In this document: piece by piece, positions 53,530 through 62,057 of the stretch | Layout: each line of letters begins with the position of its first letter | How positions within the stretch are numbered: position 1 is the stretch's first letter | NCBI GenBank assembly: GCA_021325095.1 | Contig: JAJPHV010000081.1 | Location: 1-64,000 of the forward strand | From: Chloroflexota bacterium | GTDB taxonomy: Bacteria; Chloroflexota; Anaerolineae; Aggregatilineales; UBA2796 | Reading direction: 5' to 3' | Length of the DNA: 64,000 nt | Made by a program: the position numbers and the translations under genes | Notes under the pieces: generated by a model | What the model saw: only the letters and a program-made list of their open reading frames with translations | The model's database searches: none | Told to the model about the DNA's origin: nothing

Positions 53530-54927
53530 TCATTCTGGCTTAGAGAGCATGAGAATGTTCTCGCGGAGCCAGTATTTGTGAGATGTGCTTGGTTTAAGCT
53601 GCCAAAGGATTATTTCGGGTCTGACGTAGCCAATCCTTAGCCCTATTTCTTGGAGGATTGCTGCTGTCTGGACGTGAACCATTTTGAAGGCGTGGCTGTC
53701 GGACACCAGGAGCGCAATTTTTCCGCCTGGGCGCAAAACTGCGAAGCATTCTTGTAGTGCTAAGTGCATTCCGCCGAAGTATTCCCAAATGAGTTTGGTG
53801 TAGAGCTTTTCAAATCCACTAGTTGCTCCGTCTTCGGTGAGGCGTTCTTGAATGAGGTTTGTGATTGTACGGATGCTTTCAAGGTTGATGACGGTTTCTT
53901 TGTCCTTATCCTCTTTGAAAATGTTCGTTGTTGAGGCCCGTATCATTCTCCGTTTTATGATCCGAAATTCGTTGTGTGTTGTCGCGTAGCCGCGAAAGGT
54001 AAGTTCTAAGCGCGTGTGCTTTGTGTATTCATGGTCGCCGGGGTAGGGCGGCGAGGTCATCATGAGTGATACTGAATTGTGGTCAAAGTATTTGGAAAGA
54101 TGGCGTGCGTCGCCGAGCTTGACGGTGGACGGTGTGGCTCGCTGCGCTTCGCTTATGTGTCTCAGGTCTTTAATCATACGGCTAAGTTTTTCGATGAAGA
54201 TGTCCAGAACTGGCACGTCGTCACGTGGCTTCACTATGCCAAAACCAGGACCGTACCGCACGTTTGATATAGGGACGATGATTGATGTGAGGGCCAGGTT
54301 GAAGAGTTCCTGGATCGGGCCAGCAGGGATTATTGTCTTGATGGCATCGTCTATCATTAGGGCGCGGGCGAGTGGCTTGTCTGAGATGTATTTTTGCAGG
54401 AGCATTTCTGGCCGACGTGGTGTGACGTAAAGCTGATAGTCCTGCTTGCCATTGCTGCCTTGTGGGGCAAAGAGGGAAAGTTGTGCGGGTTGCGTGTCTT
54501 GTCCCCAGGTGTAGCTGTGAAAGGTTGCCTCAACCTGTCGTAATACCTCATCTCGGTAGTGGATTAGGGCTTTCGTATCTAGGTTCCAATTGAGTTTGGC
54601 TCTGGCCGCATCCACCAGGAAGTCGTTTGCATCTATGCCCTCCGATGGGATTTGATGCTGCTTACATGTTACAAGAGTAGTGCCCGTACCCATGAACGGG
54701 TCAAGCACTAAATCGGTCTGCCGTAGATTTTCTCTGCGTATCATGTATTCGGGAAACTCAGGTGAGTATCCCAAGACAAAGTTGTACCAGTTGTGGAAGG
54801 GGAAGTTGTTTGCAGAAGACGCTTTGCCATTGTGCGTGTCAATGATGGGTGGGGTAGTGTCATGTGTATGAAGTTCGTCGCATACGTCGCAGGGTCTTCC
54901 CGTCGGCGGGTGGAACGAGAACGGCAT
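53530..54927 (-). CDS. DNA methyltransferase of a restriction-modification system
   Basis: A 465-residue site-specific methylase. The AdoMet site is DPFMGTGTT (76-84) and the catalytic motif is TSPPYPGD (291-298); TSPPY suggests N4-cytosine methylation, though N6-adenine is possible. About 210 residues between the two probably hold target recognition, and LRPGGKIALLVSD near 412 closes the fold. The gene and the next are clearly more AT-rich than their surroundings, which suggests transfer. It protects DNA from the endonuclease encoded upstream on the same strand. Confidence 0.88.
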   Translation of the reverse strand: MPFSFHPPTGRPCDVCDELHTHDTTPPIIDTHNGKASSANNFPFHNWYNFVLGYSPEFPEYMIRRENLRQTDLVLDPFMGTGTTLVTCKQHQIPSEGIDANDFLVDAARAKLNWNLDTKALIHYRDEVLRQVEATFHSYTWGQDTQPAQLSLFAPQGSNGKQDYQLYVTPRRPEMLLQKYISDKPLARALMIDDAIKTIIPAGPIQELFNLALTSIIVPISNVRYGPGFGIVKPRDDVPVLDIFIEKLSRMIKDLRHISEAQRATPSTVKLGDARHLSKYFDHNSVSLMMTSPPYPGDHEYTKHTRLELTFRGYATTHNEFRIIKRRMIRASTTNIFKEDKDKETVINLESIRTITNLIQERLTEDGATSGFEKLYTKLIWEYFGGMHLALQECFAVLRPGGKIALLVSDSHAFKMVHVQTAAILQEIGLRIGYVRPEIILWQLKPSTSHKYWLRENILMLSKPE

Positions 54928-54982
54928 TTACTGTCCATGTCCTTTATTGTTGCCACTTTTATCGGACATTTTACAGTAAAAA

Positions 54983-55849
54983 TTACAGATTGCCACTTTT
55001 CCCTCCTGCCCTTTTGGATTTCTGCCAGGATTGAATAGGTGGCTCTATTTTGACTTTGAGAGAGCGGGTAATAACGAGGCTGCCCTCCGGCGTTTCTTCA
55101 AAGACTGCGATGAACATGCCCTCTGGTATCATTTGGACAGCAAGCGGTATGATTTTTGTGTCTGAAATCTTATTTTTGATCGTCTGATATGCGCCTTCAA
55201 TCTGTGCCCGATTGACACTATCGCCTGTGCTGAGGGCTTTGGCTTCTACAGGATAGAGGATACCCGGTTCTTCGGCGTCGCAAAAGTACAGACCATCAAC
55301 TTCACCGGGTTGCCATTTTTTGGGGTGTTGCACTCTTTTTATCGTTCCTGGCGCGTCATTGAGAGCTTGTGAGAGTATGTCGCAGTAGTCCATTACAGAA
55401 AGCAGCGCGCCTTCGTCGTTGCCGAGGTAAGGTTTCACGCTCTCTGGGACAGTGTTCAGAACAGTAATTACATCTTCATCAGGTATTTCCTGCCAAATTA
55501 TCCACGGGTCTCTGGCCTTTAGCTCAATCCGCACCAGTCTGCCTGCGTATCCTTCGCGGACTTTACGCTCTGGCATTCTGTCAAGGTCATAGCCTTGTTG
55601 TGAGATTGTGTCAGGGACGCGCTGCTCGATCGTGTTAGCCTTTCTCAGGAGATCAATAACGAAGTTGGAAATTGATGCTTGACTGTCTCTTTTTATTTGT
55701 AGTGCAGCCATAGCTTGGCGGATGTTTTCATATGTGAAGGGAATTTCGTCCGGTGGTACTGGTGAATTTTCCACTGCTTTATTGAAGATATATTCGAGGA
55801 TTGGGTGTTTGTATGACCTGTAGCGCTTCCCATTGTGAATGTAGACCAC
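54983..55849 (-). CDS. Type II restriction endonuclease of the PD-(D/E)XK type
   Basis: A 288-residue protein. I do not recognise a named enzyme, but the catalytic pattern is clear: E183-V-D185 (PGEVDGLYF) followed 17 residues later by E202-A-K204 (YPVEAKALS) and Q216. The N-terminal 60 residues hold predicted helices (HPILEYIFNKAVENSP). The start is GTG at 55849, 6 bp after the controller stop; an ATG nearby is out of frame. The gene sits between controller and methylase, as expected for a C-R-M system. Confidence 0.8.
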   Translation of the reverse strand: MVYIHNGKRYRSYKHPILEYIFNKAVENSPVPPDEIPFTYENIRQAMAALQIKRDSQASISNFVIDLLRKANTIEQRVPDTISQQGYDLDRMPERKVREGYAGRLVRIELKARDPWIIWQEIPDEDVITVLNTVPESVKPYLGNDEGALLSVMDYCDILSQALNDAPGTIKRVQHPKKWQPGEVDGLYFCDAEEPGILYPVEAKALSTGDSVNRAQIEGAYQTIKNKISDTKIIPLAVQMIPEGMFIAVFEETPEGSLVITRSLKVKIEPPIQSWQKSKRAGGKSGNL

Positions 55850-55855
55850 GTGCGT

Positions 55856-56086
55856 TCATTCCGATTTGAGTAGGTCGTCCACGCTGATTTCAAGGCATCG
55901 AGCTAGCTTGTGTAGGTTGAGCAGCGATATGTTTCGTCTACCTGTCTCGATTTCGCTGTAATAAGACCGGCTGAAACCTGCTCTAGCTGCCATCTCTTCT
56001 TGCGTGAGGTGTCGTGCTATCCGAAGTTGCCGTAAACGTTCGCCAAATCGCCTTAAAACTTCGGTGTCATTGCTTGTTCTACGCAT
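55856..56086 (-). CDS. XRE family controller (C) protein
   Basis: A 76-residue Xre/Cro-type DNA-binding protein. The helix-turn-helix is LTQEEMAARAGFSRSYYSEIETGRRN, followed by ISLLNLHKLARCLEISVDDLL, the size and form of R-M controller proteins. ATG 56086 is taken as the start because a promoter-like TTGCGA-16-CATACT on the minus strand would begin the RNA almost at that base, giving a leaderless message. GTG at 56110 is the alternative. It lies first in the C-R-M operon. Confidence 0.87.
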   Translation of the reverse strand: MRRTSNDTEVLRRFGERLRQLRIARHLTQEEMAARAGFSRSYYSEIETGRRNISLLNLHKLARCLEISVDDLLKSE

Positions 56087-56093
56087 GGGGCGT

Positions 56094-56139
56094 AGTATGC
56101 AGACTGCCACTTAAATCGCAACCCGATTTAAGTGGCAGT
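56094..56139 (-). promoter_or_regulatory. Controller promoter and 37 bp palindromic operator
   Basis: ACTGCCACTTAAATCG (56103-56118) and CGATTTAAGTGGCAGT (56124-56139) form a perfect 16 bp inverted repeat with a 5 bp centre. A -35-like TTGCGA (56121-56116) lies within it and a -10-like CATACT at 56099-56094, spacing 16. Binding here would activate or repress the controller and endonuclease, as in C-box systems. Confidence 0.75.
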
Positions 56140-56265
56140 TATCCGCCTTATCTTCGTTTCAGCACGTTGAGCACAATCTGAGGAGTTTAGATCCAAGTCG
56201 TTGGCAGGCCGGATCAGGGAGAGGAATTGCCAGCTTCGCCTGGACCGGGTTGCCGCTCTGTTATT

Positions 56266-56361
56266 TTATCTCCTGGGATAGAGCTGGGTGAGGGCACGGC
56301 CAAGAACCGCCAGTTTGTCAGCGGTTGTGGTGGGAATGGTAATAGTCGATTGTGCAGCCAT
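56266..56361 (-). CDS. Possible very small protein or gene remnant
   Basis: ATG at 56361 opens a 31-codon frame (MAAQSTITIPTTTADKLAVL... ending PRR) with GGGAG 8 nt upstream. It lies between the sugar isomerase stop and the controller operator. It resembles nothing I know and may be a fragment. The remainder of 56140-56384 shows no gene. Confidence 0.25.
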   Translation of the reverse strand: MAAQSTITIPTTTADKLAVLGRALTQLYPRR

Positions 56362-56384
56362 GGCAACCGCTCCCGTAGGCGGTC

Positions 56385-57242
56385 TCACCCTAAAGGATAG
56401 CCCAATTCCTGTATCTTCTGAGTCAGGTTGCGCTTGGCGAGTGGGATCAGCCCGACGGGAAGATGTTCCATGACGACGTAGCCATCGGGCTTGATCTCAT
56501 GCAGGCGGCGAAAAATGGTCGCAAAGTCCATCATCCCTGTGCCGATAACCGTCTCGGATATGTGGACGACGAACCGATCTTCGAGGTAGTAATCCTTCAC
56601 GTGAACCGTAGCGATGTACTCCCCCACCATGTCAAACATTTCGTTAATCATCGGGGCCGGGTTGAAGGCCGTTGGCAGGTCGCCCACAAAGTTGCAGGGG
56701 TCAAGGTTGATTTTGAGCCGCTTCGACCCGGTGCGCTCGATCACGCGCCGGATACTGTGCGCTGAGTTGAGCGTCGTCGTCACGTGCGTTTCCAACACAA
56801 TCGTGATGCCGTAGTCCTCGGCGGTTTGCAGGATTTCGTTCAGGCTCCTGACCAGCCGATCCTCGGTTTCGGGTTTGTAGTTGTCCGGGTGCGGCCACCA
56901 GTCGCCGTTCGGGTTCAGGCTGGTCGGACGCACGCCGGATTCTGTCACGCCCATCCGTGCGGCCAGTTTCACGATGTCGCGTGCGCCTTCGACCCCGGCC
57001 CGGCGCACATTCTCGTCCGGCGACACGATACACGGGTATGGCCCCCATAACTGCAAAAACGGCATATTCTGATCGGCAAAGACAGACTTGACTCTTTCCG
57101 CCGTCTGGTCGGAGATAGTGCTGGCGGGCACGGTCAGGTGCGCGCCGACACCGTGAAAACCGAGTTCGGCAGCCCAGCGAATCTTGTTATAGTTTACGTC
57201 GCTCAGGTCGCTCATGATGAGACCGAGGAGGCCGATTTTCAT
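56385..57242 (-). CDS. Sugar phosphate isomerase/epimerase family protein
   Basis: A 285-residue TIM-barrel protein of the xylose isomerase-like group. MKIGLLGLIMSD begins the barrel; IVLETHVTTTLNSAHSIRRVIERTGSKRLKINLDPCNFVGDL holds the metal-binding Glu and Asp, and ATVHVKDYYLED and VMEHLP the later ligands. The start at 57242 has GGAG 6 nt upstream. It is divergent from a KduD-like dehydrogenase, suggesting joint use in sugar-acid breakdown. Confidence 0.85.
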   Translation of the reverse strand: MKIGLLGLIMSDLSDVNYNKIRWAAELGFHGVGAHLTVPASTISDQTAERVKSVFADQNMPFLQLWGPYPCIVSPDENVRRAGVEGARDIVKLAARMGVTESGVRPTSLNPNGDWWPHPDNYKPETEDRLVRSLNEILQTAEDYGITIVLETHVTTTLNSAHSIRRVIERTGSKRLKINLDPCNFVGDLPTAFNPAPMINEMFDMVGEYIATVHVKDYYLEDRFVVHISETVIGTGMMDFATIFRRLHEIKPDGYVVMEHLPVGLIPLAKRNLTQKIQELGYPLG

Positions 57243-57300
57243 GCTTGCTCCATGTGTATTCCGGTATGGGTACGGCCCCATTGAGAGGAGCCGTGCCGAA

Positions 57301-57325
57301 GAAATTATATTTCATAAATTATAAT
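57301..57325. promoter_or_regulatory. AT-rich promoter region with GAAAT-TAT-ATTTC element
   Basis: A 13 bp near-palindrome, GAAATTATATTTC, at 57301-57313 is followed by TATAAT at 57320-57325, 21 bp before the KduD-like start. It lies between divergent genes and may bind a shared regulator. Confidence 0.45.
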
Positions 57326-57346
57326 CTACTCGCGGAGTTGTCGCAG

Positions 57347-58117
57347 ATGCACGTTTTTGAGCTTTTCAAATTGGACGGCAAAACAGCACTCGTCACCGGC
57401 GCCCGGCGTGGAATCGGCAGAGCGATGGCAATCGCGCTGGCAGAGGCAGGCGCCGACATTATCGCCGTGAGCGCGTCGCAGGAAACGTCCGGAAGCACGC
57501 TTGAACGGGACGTGCTGGCGCTTGGTCGGAAGTTCAAAGCCTATGCCTGCGATTTTGCGGATCGCAGGGCACTGTATGCGTTTATCGCCCAGGTCAAAGC
57601 GGATTTCCCGGTGATTGACATCCTGGTGAACAATGCGGGAACCGTCCTTCGCAAACCCGCCGCCGAGTATCCCGACGAATATTGGGACAGAATCATCGAG
57701 ATCAACCTGAACGCGCAGTTCATCCTGACCCGCGAGATCGGCAGGGACATGCTTGCCAGAGGATCGGGCAAGGTCATCTTCACGGCGTCGCTGCTGTCCT
57801 TCCAGGGTGGCATCTTTGTGCCCGCCTACGCCGCTGCCAAAGGCGGCATCGCCCAGATCACCAGAGCCTTCGCCAACGAATGGGCGTCGAAGGGTGTGCA
57901 GGTCAACGCCATCGCGCCAGGCTACGTCAATACCGACAACACCGAAGCGCTGCGCAACGACCCCCAGCGCAACGCATCGATCTTGGCACGTATCCCGGCG
58001 GGGCGGTGGGGCGAGAGCGATGATTTCAAGGGGGTGGTCGTGTTCCTGGCCTCTCGTGCCTCAGACTACGTCAACGGCGCTGTCATCACCGTTGACGGCG
58101 GCTGGATGGGCAGGTGA
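57347..58117 (+). CDS. kduD: 2-deoxy-D-gluconate 3-dehydrogenase-like SDR
   Basis: A 256-residue classical short-chain dehydrogenase. TGARRGIGRAMAIALAEAGADIIAVS is the NAD site, NNAG follows in ILVNNAGTV, and the catalytic S-Y-K is TASLLSF and YAAAKGG. The FELFKLDGKTALVTGARRGIG start and the RIPAGRWGESDDFKGVVVFLASRASDYVNGAVITVDGGWMGR end match KduD. It would act in uronate (pectin) breakdown. The start at 57347 has GGAG 9 nt upstream. Divergent from the isomerase gene. Confidence 0.85.
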   Translation: MHVFELFKLDGKTALVTGARRGIGRAMAIALAEAGADIIAVSASQETSGSTLERDVLALGRKFKAYACDFADRRALYAFIAQVKADFPVIDILVNNAGTVLRKPAAEYPDEYWDRIIEINLNAQFILTREIGRDMLARGSGKVIFTASLLSFQGGIFVPAYAAAKGGIAQITRAFANEWASKGVQVNAIAPGYVNTDNTEALRNDPQRNASILARIPAGRWGESDDFKGVVVFLASRASDYVNGAVITVDGGWMGR

Positions 58118-58185
58118 GCCGGACCGAGCAACGCCATTCTTGCTCAGTCTTAGCCCTCCGAGGCTTTTACAGCTCGGCTCATGCC

Positions 58186-58869
58186 CTACGCAGCCAGATA
58201 CTTTCGGAACCAATCGACAGCGCGCTTCCAGGCGTCTTTGGCTGCATCCGGGTTATAGGCTTCGGCGCGTGTATCGTTAAAGAAGGCATGGCCTGCGTTG
58301 GGATAAATGACCAGTTGGTGCGGCATAGCGTATCGCTTCAAACCGTCGTCAAGCGCCTGGATGGTCGTGGTCACGCGGGTATCGCGCTCGCCGCAGACGT
58401 TCAGAATCGCAGCCTGGGTGTTGGCGAACGCTTCCGCCGGGGGCGAGCCGCCGCCGTAAAAGGCAACCACCGCGCCCACGTCGGCATTGTGCGCCGTCAC
58501 GTGCAGCGCCAGCCCGCCACCCATACAGAAGCCGATCACGCCGATCTTTTTGGGAACCACATAACTCTGCGTTTTCAAATAAGTCACTGCTCCGTCGATC
58601 TCTTTCATGGCGCGCCCGCGATCCAGTTCCATCGCCGCTTTCTGGGCGTCGTTTGGCTCCCTGACGACCTTCCCGTGATACAGATCGGGCGCCAGCCCTA
58701 CGAAACCAGCCTCCGCAAACCGCCGCACGATGTCCCGGATATGGTCGTTCAGCCCCCACCACTCCTGGATGACGACCACACCCGGCTGCGGATCGTCACC
58801 GTCGGGCCGCGCCAGATAGCCGTTCGCTTCGCTGCCGTTGCTCATGAAGATTACGTCTTGCCCATGCAT
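58186..58869 (-). CDS. Dienelactone hydrolase family protein
   Basis: A 227-residue alpha/beta hydrolase. The nucleophile is Cys in IGFCMGGGLALHV, with the catalytic Asp in CGERDTRV and His in YPNAGHAFFND, the carboxymethylenebutenolidase pattern. PGVVVIQEWWGLNDHIRDIVRRFAEAGFVGLAPDLYHG is the usual N-terminal part. No chlorocatechol pathway is nearby, so it may hydrolyse other lactones or esters. GGGAGG precedes the start. Convergent with kduD. Confidence 0.9.
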   Translation of the reverse strand: MHGQDVIFMSNGSEANGYLARPDGDDPQPGVVVIQEWWGLNDHIRDIVRRFAEAGFVGLAPDLYHGKVVREPNDAQKAAMELDRGRAMKEIDGAVTYLKTQSYVVPKKIGVIGFCMGGGLALHVTAHNADVGAVVAFYGGGSPPAEAFANTQAAILNVCGERDTRVTTTIQALDDGLKRYAMPHQLVIYPNAGHAFFNDTRAEAYNPDAAKDAWKRAVDWFRKYLAA

Positions 58870-59079
58870 TGTCAGGAACCTCCCTCGCTGAATGGCTGCC
58901 CTTAAAATAACACAGGACATCGCCCAGCGTGTACTTCAGCTTTGGAGATGGGCGTCGCCGGAAGCGGCGTTCTGCGCAGGAGAATGCCATCCGTCACGCC
59001 TATCTGGTGACTGACGTTACCGGACAGCAAATCGGAGCGGTTTTATGCTAAAGGCAGCAAAATGGTACGGAGGCCACGT

Positions 59080-59091
59080 ATGCACGTATGA
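59080..59091 (+). promoter_or_regulatory. Three-codon leader frame coupled to a small membrane protein
   Basis: GGAGG at 59069-59073 is ideally spaced for ATG 59080, which encodes only Met-His-Val and stop. That stop (59089-59091) overlaps the ATG at 59088 in an ATGA arrangement, so the real start may depend on re-initiation. Confidence 0.4.
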
Positions 59092-59243
59092 ACGAATATG
59101 CAGTCTTTGCCGCAGTCCAGATCGCGCTGTTGATTGTCCTGTGCCTGGCGGTTTCGTGGCCCGCCATCAACGACTACCGGCTGGCGCGCCGCCGCCGACA
59201 GATACTGGTGCAGGCACAGGCAAAGCGGCAGCATAGGCGTTAG
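59088..59243 (+). CDS. Small single-pass membrane protein
   Basis: A 51-residue protein, too short for most gene callers. Residues 4-24 form a transmembrane helix (YAVFAAVQIALLIVLCLAVSW), and the basic tail (RLARRRRQILVQAQAKRQHRR) would face the cytoplasm by the positive-inside rule. Good coding pattern and the clean hydrophobic-to-basic switch support it. Function unknown. The gene ends where an opposing hypothetical gene ends. Confidence 0.6.
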   Translation: MNEYAVFAAVQIALLIVLCLAVSWPAINDYRLARRRRQILVQAQAKRQHRR

Positions 59244-59674
59244 GAAGCGACTCTTTCCCTTATCACTTCAGGCGTAAAATCAGGTGGGTGTCGCGGGTGC
59301 GATCCGATTGGAACTGCCCGATCTGTGTGGCGCGTGACCACCCTCCACCCATGCTGCGACTCGTCGGGCGGCGGGTTCTGACAATAACCGGGTGGCAAAT
59401 AACGGGCAGCCTGGGTGAGATAGTCGATACGCGAAAACCAGACGCTGGCCGGCTCCTGTCCGATCAGGTCCGTGACCGTGAAGACGCCGCCCTTCCGCTC
59501 GTAGGGCAGCGTCACCAGCGCGTGAAAGCTAAACGGCCCCCAGTGCAAGTGCACCCAGGCGCCGCTTACGTATCTCGCATACACCGCCACCAGCGCACTC
59601 GGGTCAAGCTGCATCACCAGGTAAAACTTGATATTGCCTTTAGCCCACCACCAGCCGCTGACGAAGTTCGCCAC
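59240..59674 (-). CDS. Hypothetical protein
   Basis: A 144-residue protein starting at GTG 59674. The pattern is beta-rich and aromatic (VMQLDPSALVAVYARYVSGAWVHLHWGPFSFHALVTLPYERKGGVFTVTDL) with a disordered Pro/His/Arg-rich tail from about residue 95. No signal peptide or membrane helix. I do not recognise a family. The ribosome site is weak. The opposite frame is less protein-like, so I keep this one at low confidence. Confidence 0.45.
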   Translation of the reverse strand: MANFVSGWWWAKGNIKFYLVMQLDPSALVAVYARYVSGAWVHLHWGPFSFHALVTLPYERKGGVFTVTDLIGQEPASVWFSRIDYLTQAARYLPPGYCQNPPPDESQHGWRVVTRHTDRAVPIGSHPRHPPDFTPEVIRERVAS

Positions 59675-59756
59675 CCGTATCGCCAGGCTTTATCTCTCTC
59701 CTTGAAGTGAACGTCCTGTTTGTTCAGTCTGTACAGCCCATGACAGGAAAAGAGTG

Positions 59757-61391
59757 ATGGCACTTTCTCGTACACGTTTGCGCGGACTGACCATTCAGCT
59801 TGTGACCTGGATTTTACTGCCAACACTGCTGGCGCTGGTCTTTGTCGCCTATGAGGGTATTACTCTTCATGAACGCGACATGCACGCTTTGGTTACGGAG
59901 CGCGATGGTCGTGCAGTGCGTGCAGCGACAGCCGGGTTAGCAGATCGCTTCGCGGAGCGACGGCTGATATTGCGGAGCATTGCCAACCGTGTTGCTGATG
60001 GTATTTCGATGCAACGTCTCTTGGCTGATGAGCCTGAACTGCGGCTGATTTTCGACGGTGGGCTTATTGTCACCGATCTTCGCGGAAACGTTTCGGACTT
60101 CTGGCAACCGGGAACAAGTTGGGCTTTCACACTGCGCACCACCTCAGCACCCTGGATTGTCCTGCATGAGAACGGAACTCCGTTGGTGATTGTGAATGCG
60201 CGCAGTACAGAGGGGAAGGTGACCTTGTTCGGAGGCATCTCACTGACCAGCCTCAACGTTCCCGCGACAATTGGCATTTTGCGCGACAACCCACAGACCC
60301 GTTACTATCTGATAGCCGACGATGGTCATTTGCTGGATAGTTCTACCGGAACGGCCGTTGGCACGACTATCAACGACATACCAACCTTAAAAGCAAGAGA
60401 GTCGTCCAGCCAGGACTGGATCACGGTCTCAAGTCAGGTCGAGGGCTTGAATTGGATATTGTTTGTCCAAGAACCCTGGATGGCAGTGATTACTCCTGGC
60501 CTGCAAATGTCTCTTGTCGCGCCGATGGCAACGGCTCCTGCGATCTTGCTGGCTGTTGTGATCTTGATATTTGGACTCACCCGCGTCGTGCTGCCGCTGC
60601 GCCGACTTGGGCTGGCAACCCAACGCCTGGTTTGGGGTGACTATGCCGTAATTCAGCACCCTGTAGGCGGCGTACAGGAAATTCAAGATTTGCAGACGAC
60701 CTTAAACCACATGGCACGGCGGGTACAGCAAATGCAATCCGGGATGCACAGCTATGTCGGCGCAATGATCCGAGGGCAAGAAGAGGAGCGCAGACGGCTA
60801 TCGCACGAGCTACATGACGTTACTCTACAATCGCTCATTGCACTTGGTCAGAAGCGGCAGATGGCACAACGTGCTCTTGAACGCGATCCAGCAAAAGCTG
60901 CTGACTATCTGGAACAACTTCGTCAAATGATTGACGAAACCATCGATGGGTTGCGTAAACTGATCCGCGATATGCGCCCCTCATACCTTGAAGATTTGGG
61001 GTTGACGCCTGCCCTGGAAATGCTCAGGACACAACTCACATCGCCAGAAACGGTTGTAACGTTTTCGGCTGATCCGAAGCCTCAGCGCCTATCTGCGAAC
61101 CAGGAACTCAGCCTGTATCGTATCGCTCAAGAGGCGGTCACCAATGCCATTCGTCACGCCAACGCGAGTCGGATCGAGATCGGGCTGCGTTTTGAAGCAG
61201 GTGTTACCCTGTGGATTCAGGACAATGGGAAAGGATTCGCCATCCCCGAACGCCCTGATGTATATGCGCAGGCCGGGCATTTTGGCTTGATGGGCATGGT
61301 GGAACGTGCCGAGCAGATGGGGGCGCAATTACGTATTGATTCCAAACCGGGCGAAGGGGTGCGGATTGAAGTGCATTTACCCAATCGCTAA
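59757..61391 (+). CDS. Sensor histidine kinase, NarL/DegS type
   Basis: A 544-residue membrane sensor. Two transmembrane helices (about 12-32 and 258-285) flank an external sensing domain. A HAMP-like linker leads to the HisKA_3 helix EEERRRLSHELHDVTLQSLIAL with the phospho-acceptor His, and the ATPase domain has RIAQEAVTNAIRHANAS, IQDNGKGF and GHFGLMGMVERAEQMG. It pairs with the response regulator gene whose stop lies 10 bp away but which reads the other way. Confidence 0.92.
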   Translation: MALSRTRLRGLTIQLVTWILLPTLLALVFVAYEGITLHERDMHALVTERDGRAVRAATAGLADRFAERRLILRSIANRVADGISMQRLLADEPELRLIFDGGLIVTDLRGNVSDFWQPGTSWAFTLRTTSAPWIVLHENGTPLVIVNARSTEGKVTLFGGISLTSLNVPATIGILRDNPQTRYYLIADDGHLLDSSTGTAVGTTINDIPTLKARESSSQDWITVSSQVEGLNWILFVQEPWMAVITPGLQMSLVAPMATAPAILLAVVILIFGLTRVVLPLRRLGLATQRLVWGDYAVIQHPVGGVQEIQDLQTTLNHMARRVQQMQSGMHSYVGAMIRGQEEERRRLSHELHDVTLQSLIALGQKRQMAQRALERDPAKAADYLEQLRQMIDETIDGLRKLIRDMRPSYLEDLGLTPALEMLRTQLTSPETVVTFSADPKPQRLSANQELSLYRIAQEAVTNAIRHANASRIEIGLRFEAGVTLWIQDNGKGFAIPERPDVYAQAGHFGLMGMVERAEQMGAQLRIDSKPGEGVRIEVHLPNR

Positions 61392-61400
61392 CGAGTTATC

Positions 61401-62054
61401 TTACTCCGCTGCGATCCCTTTTATCCACCCCAACTCGACGGCCCGCATGACGGCTTCGGTGCGGCCTGATACTCCCAACTTTTCATAGATATTGGCGAGA
61501 TGGCCTTGAACGGTGCGATCACTGATGGATAGCTCGAACCCGATGGCTTTATTGGTTAGCCCGCGCGCTGCCAGACGCAGGACATCATGTTCCCGCTCGG
61601 TCAGTTCAACAGGTGACACCGCCTGCGATCTTGTGGTGGAAGGCAGCGTACCCAGCACAGAACTGAAAGCCTGTTTGCCTTCATAAACTGCCCTGACCGC
61701 CTCGACAATTTCATCTGCCTCAGAGGATTTGAGCACATAGCCGTTGGCGCCTGATTCGAGCGCCGCTTTGACGTAGGGCAGATCATTGAAGGCCGTCAGG
61801 ATGAGAATGCCGAAGGGTAATCCTTCGGCACGAAGACGCCGCGCAACATCAAGTCCACTACTCTCCGGCATCTGGATGTCCAAGACAACAACGTCGGGTT
61901 GGTATTCGAGGGCGAGATTAAAGGCTTGTCGGCCATTTTCGGCCTCGGCAAGCACCTCAATATCGCCTGCTTCGACCAGGAAATCCCGAATCCCACGCCG
62001 CACAACGCTGTGGTCGTCAGCCAATACCACCCGTATCGTCGTTGAACCCATCAT
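61401..62054 (-). CDS. NarL/LuxR family response regulator
   Basis: A 217-residue DNA-binding regulator. The receiver has D13-D14, phospho-acceptor D59 (VVVLDIQMP), T87-like switch (ILTAF) and K at YVLKSSEADE. The C-terminal LuxR helix-turn-helix is LTEREHDVLRLAARGLTNKAIGFELSISDRTVQGHLANIYEKLGV. It probably receives phosphate from the convergent sensor kinase. It lies 3 bp after the double DUF305 gene and is co-transcribed with it, so the signal may concern a metal. Confidence 0.92.
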   Translation of the reverse strand: MMGSTTIRVVLADDHSVVRRGIRDFLVEAGDIEVLAEAENGRQAFNLALEYQPDVVVLDIQMPESSGLDVARRLRAEGLPFGILILTAFNDLPYVKAALESGANGYVLKSSEADEIVEAVRAVYEGKQAFSSVLGTLPSTTRSQAVSPVELTEREHDVLRLAARGLTNKAIGFELSISDRTVQGHLANIYEKLGVSGRTEAVMRAVELGWIKGIAAE

Positions 62055-62057
62055 GAG

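Noticed and set aside
53530-54927. Methylase with unusual motif order as a new class
   Set aside because: DPF-x-G-x-GTT before TSPPY with a long spacer is known in many site-specific methylases, so order alone is not novel.
57753-58280. Plus-strand frame overlapping the kduD end
   Set aside because: It is an out-of-frame shadow of kduD with Ser/Arg-rich translation and no start signal.
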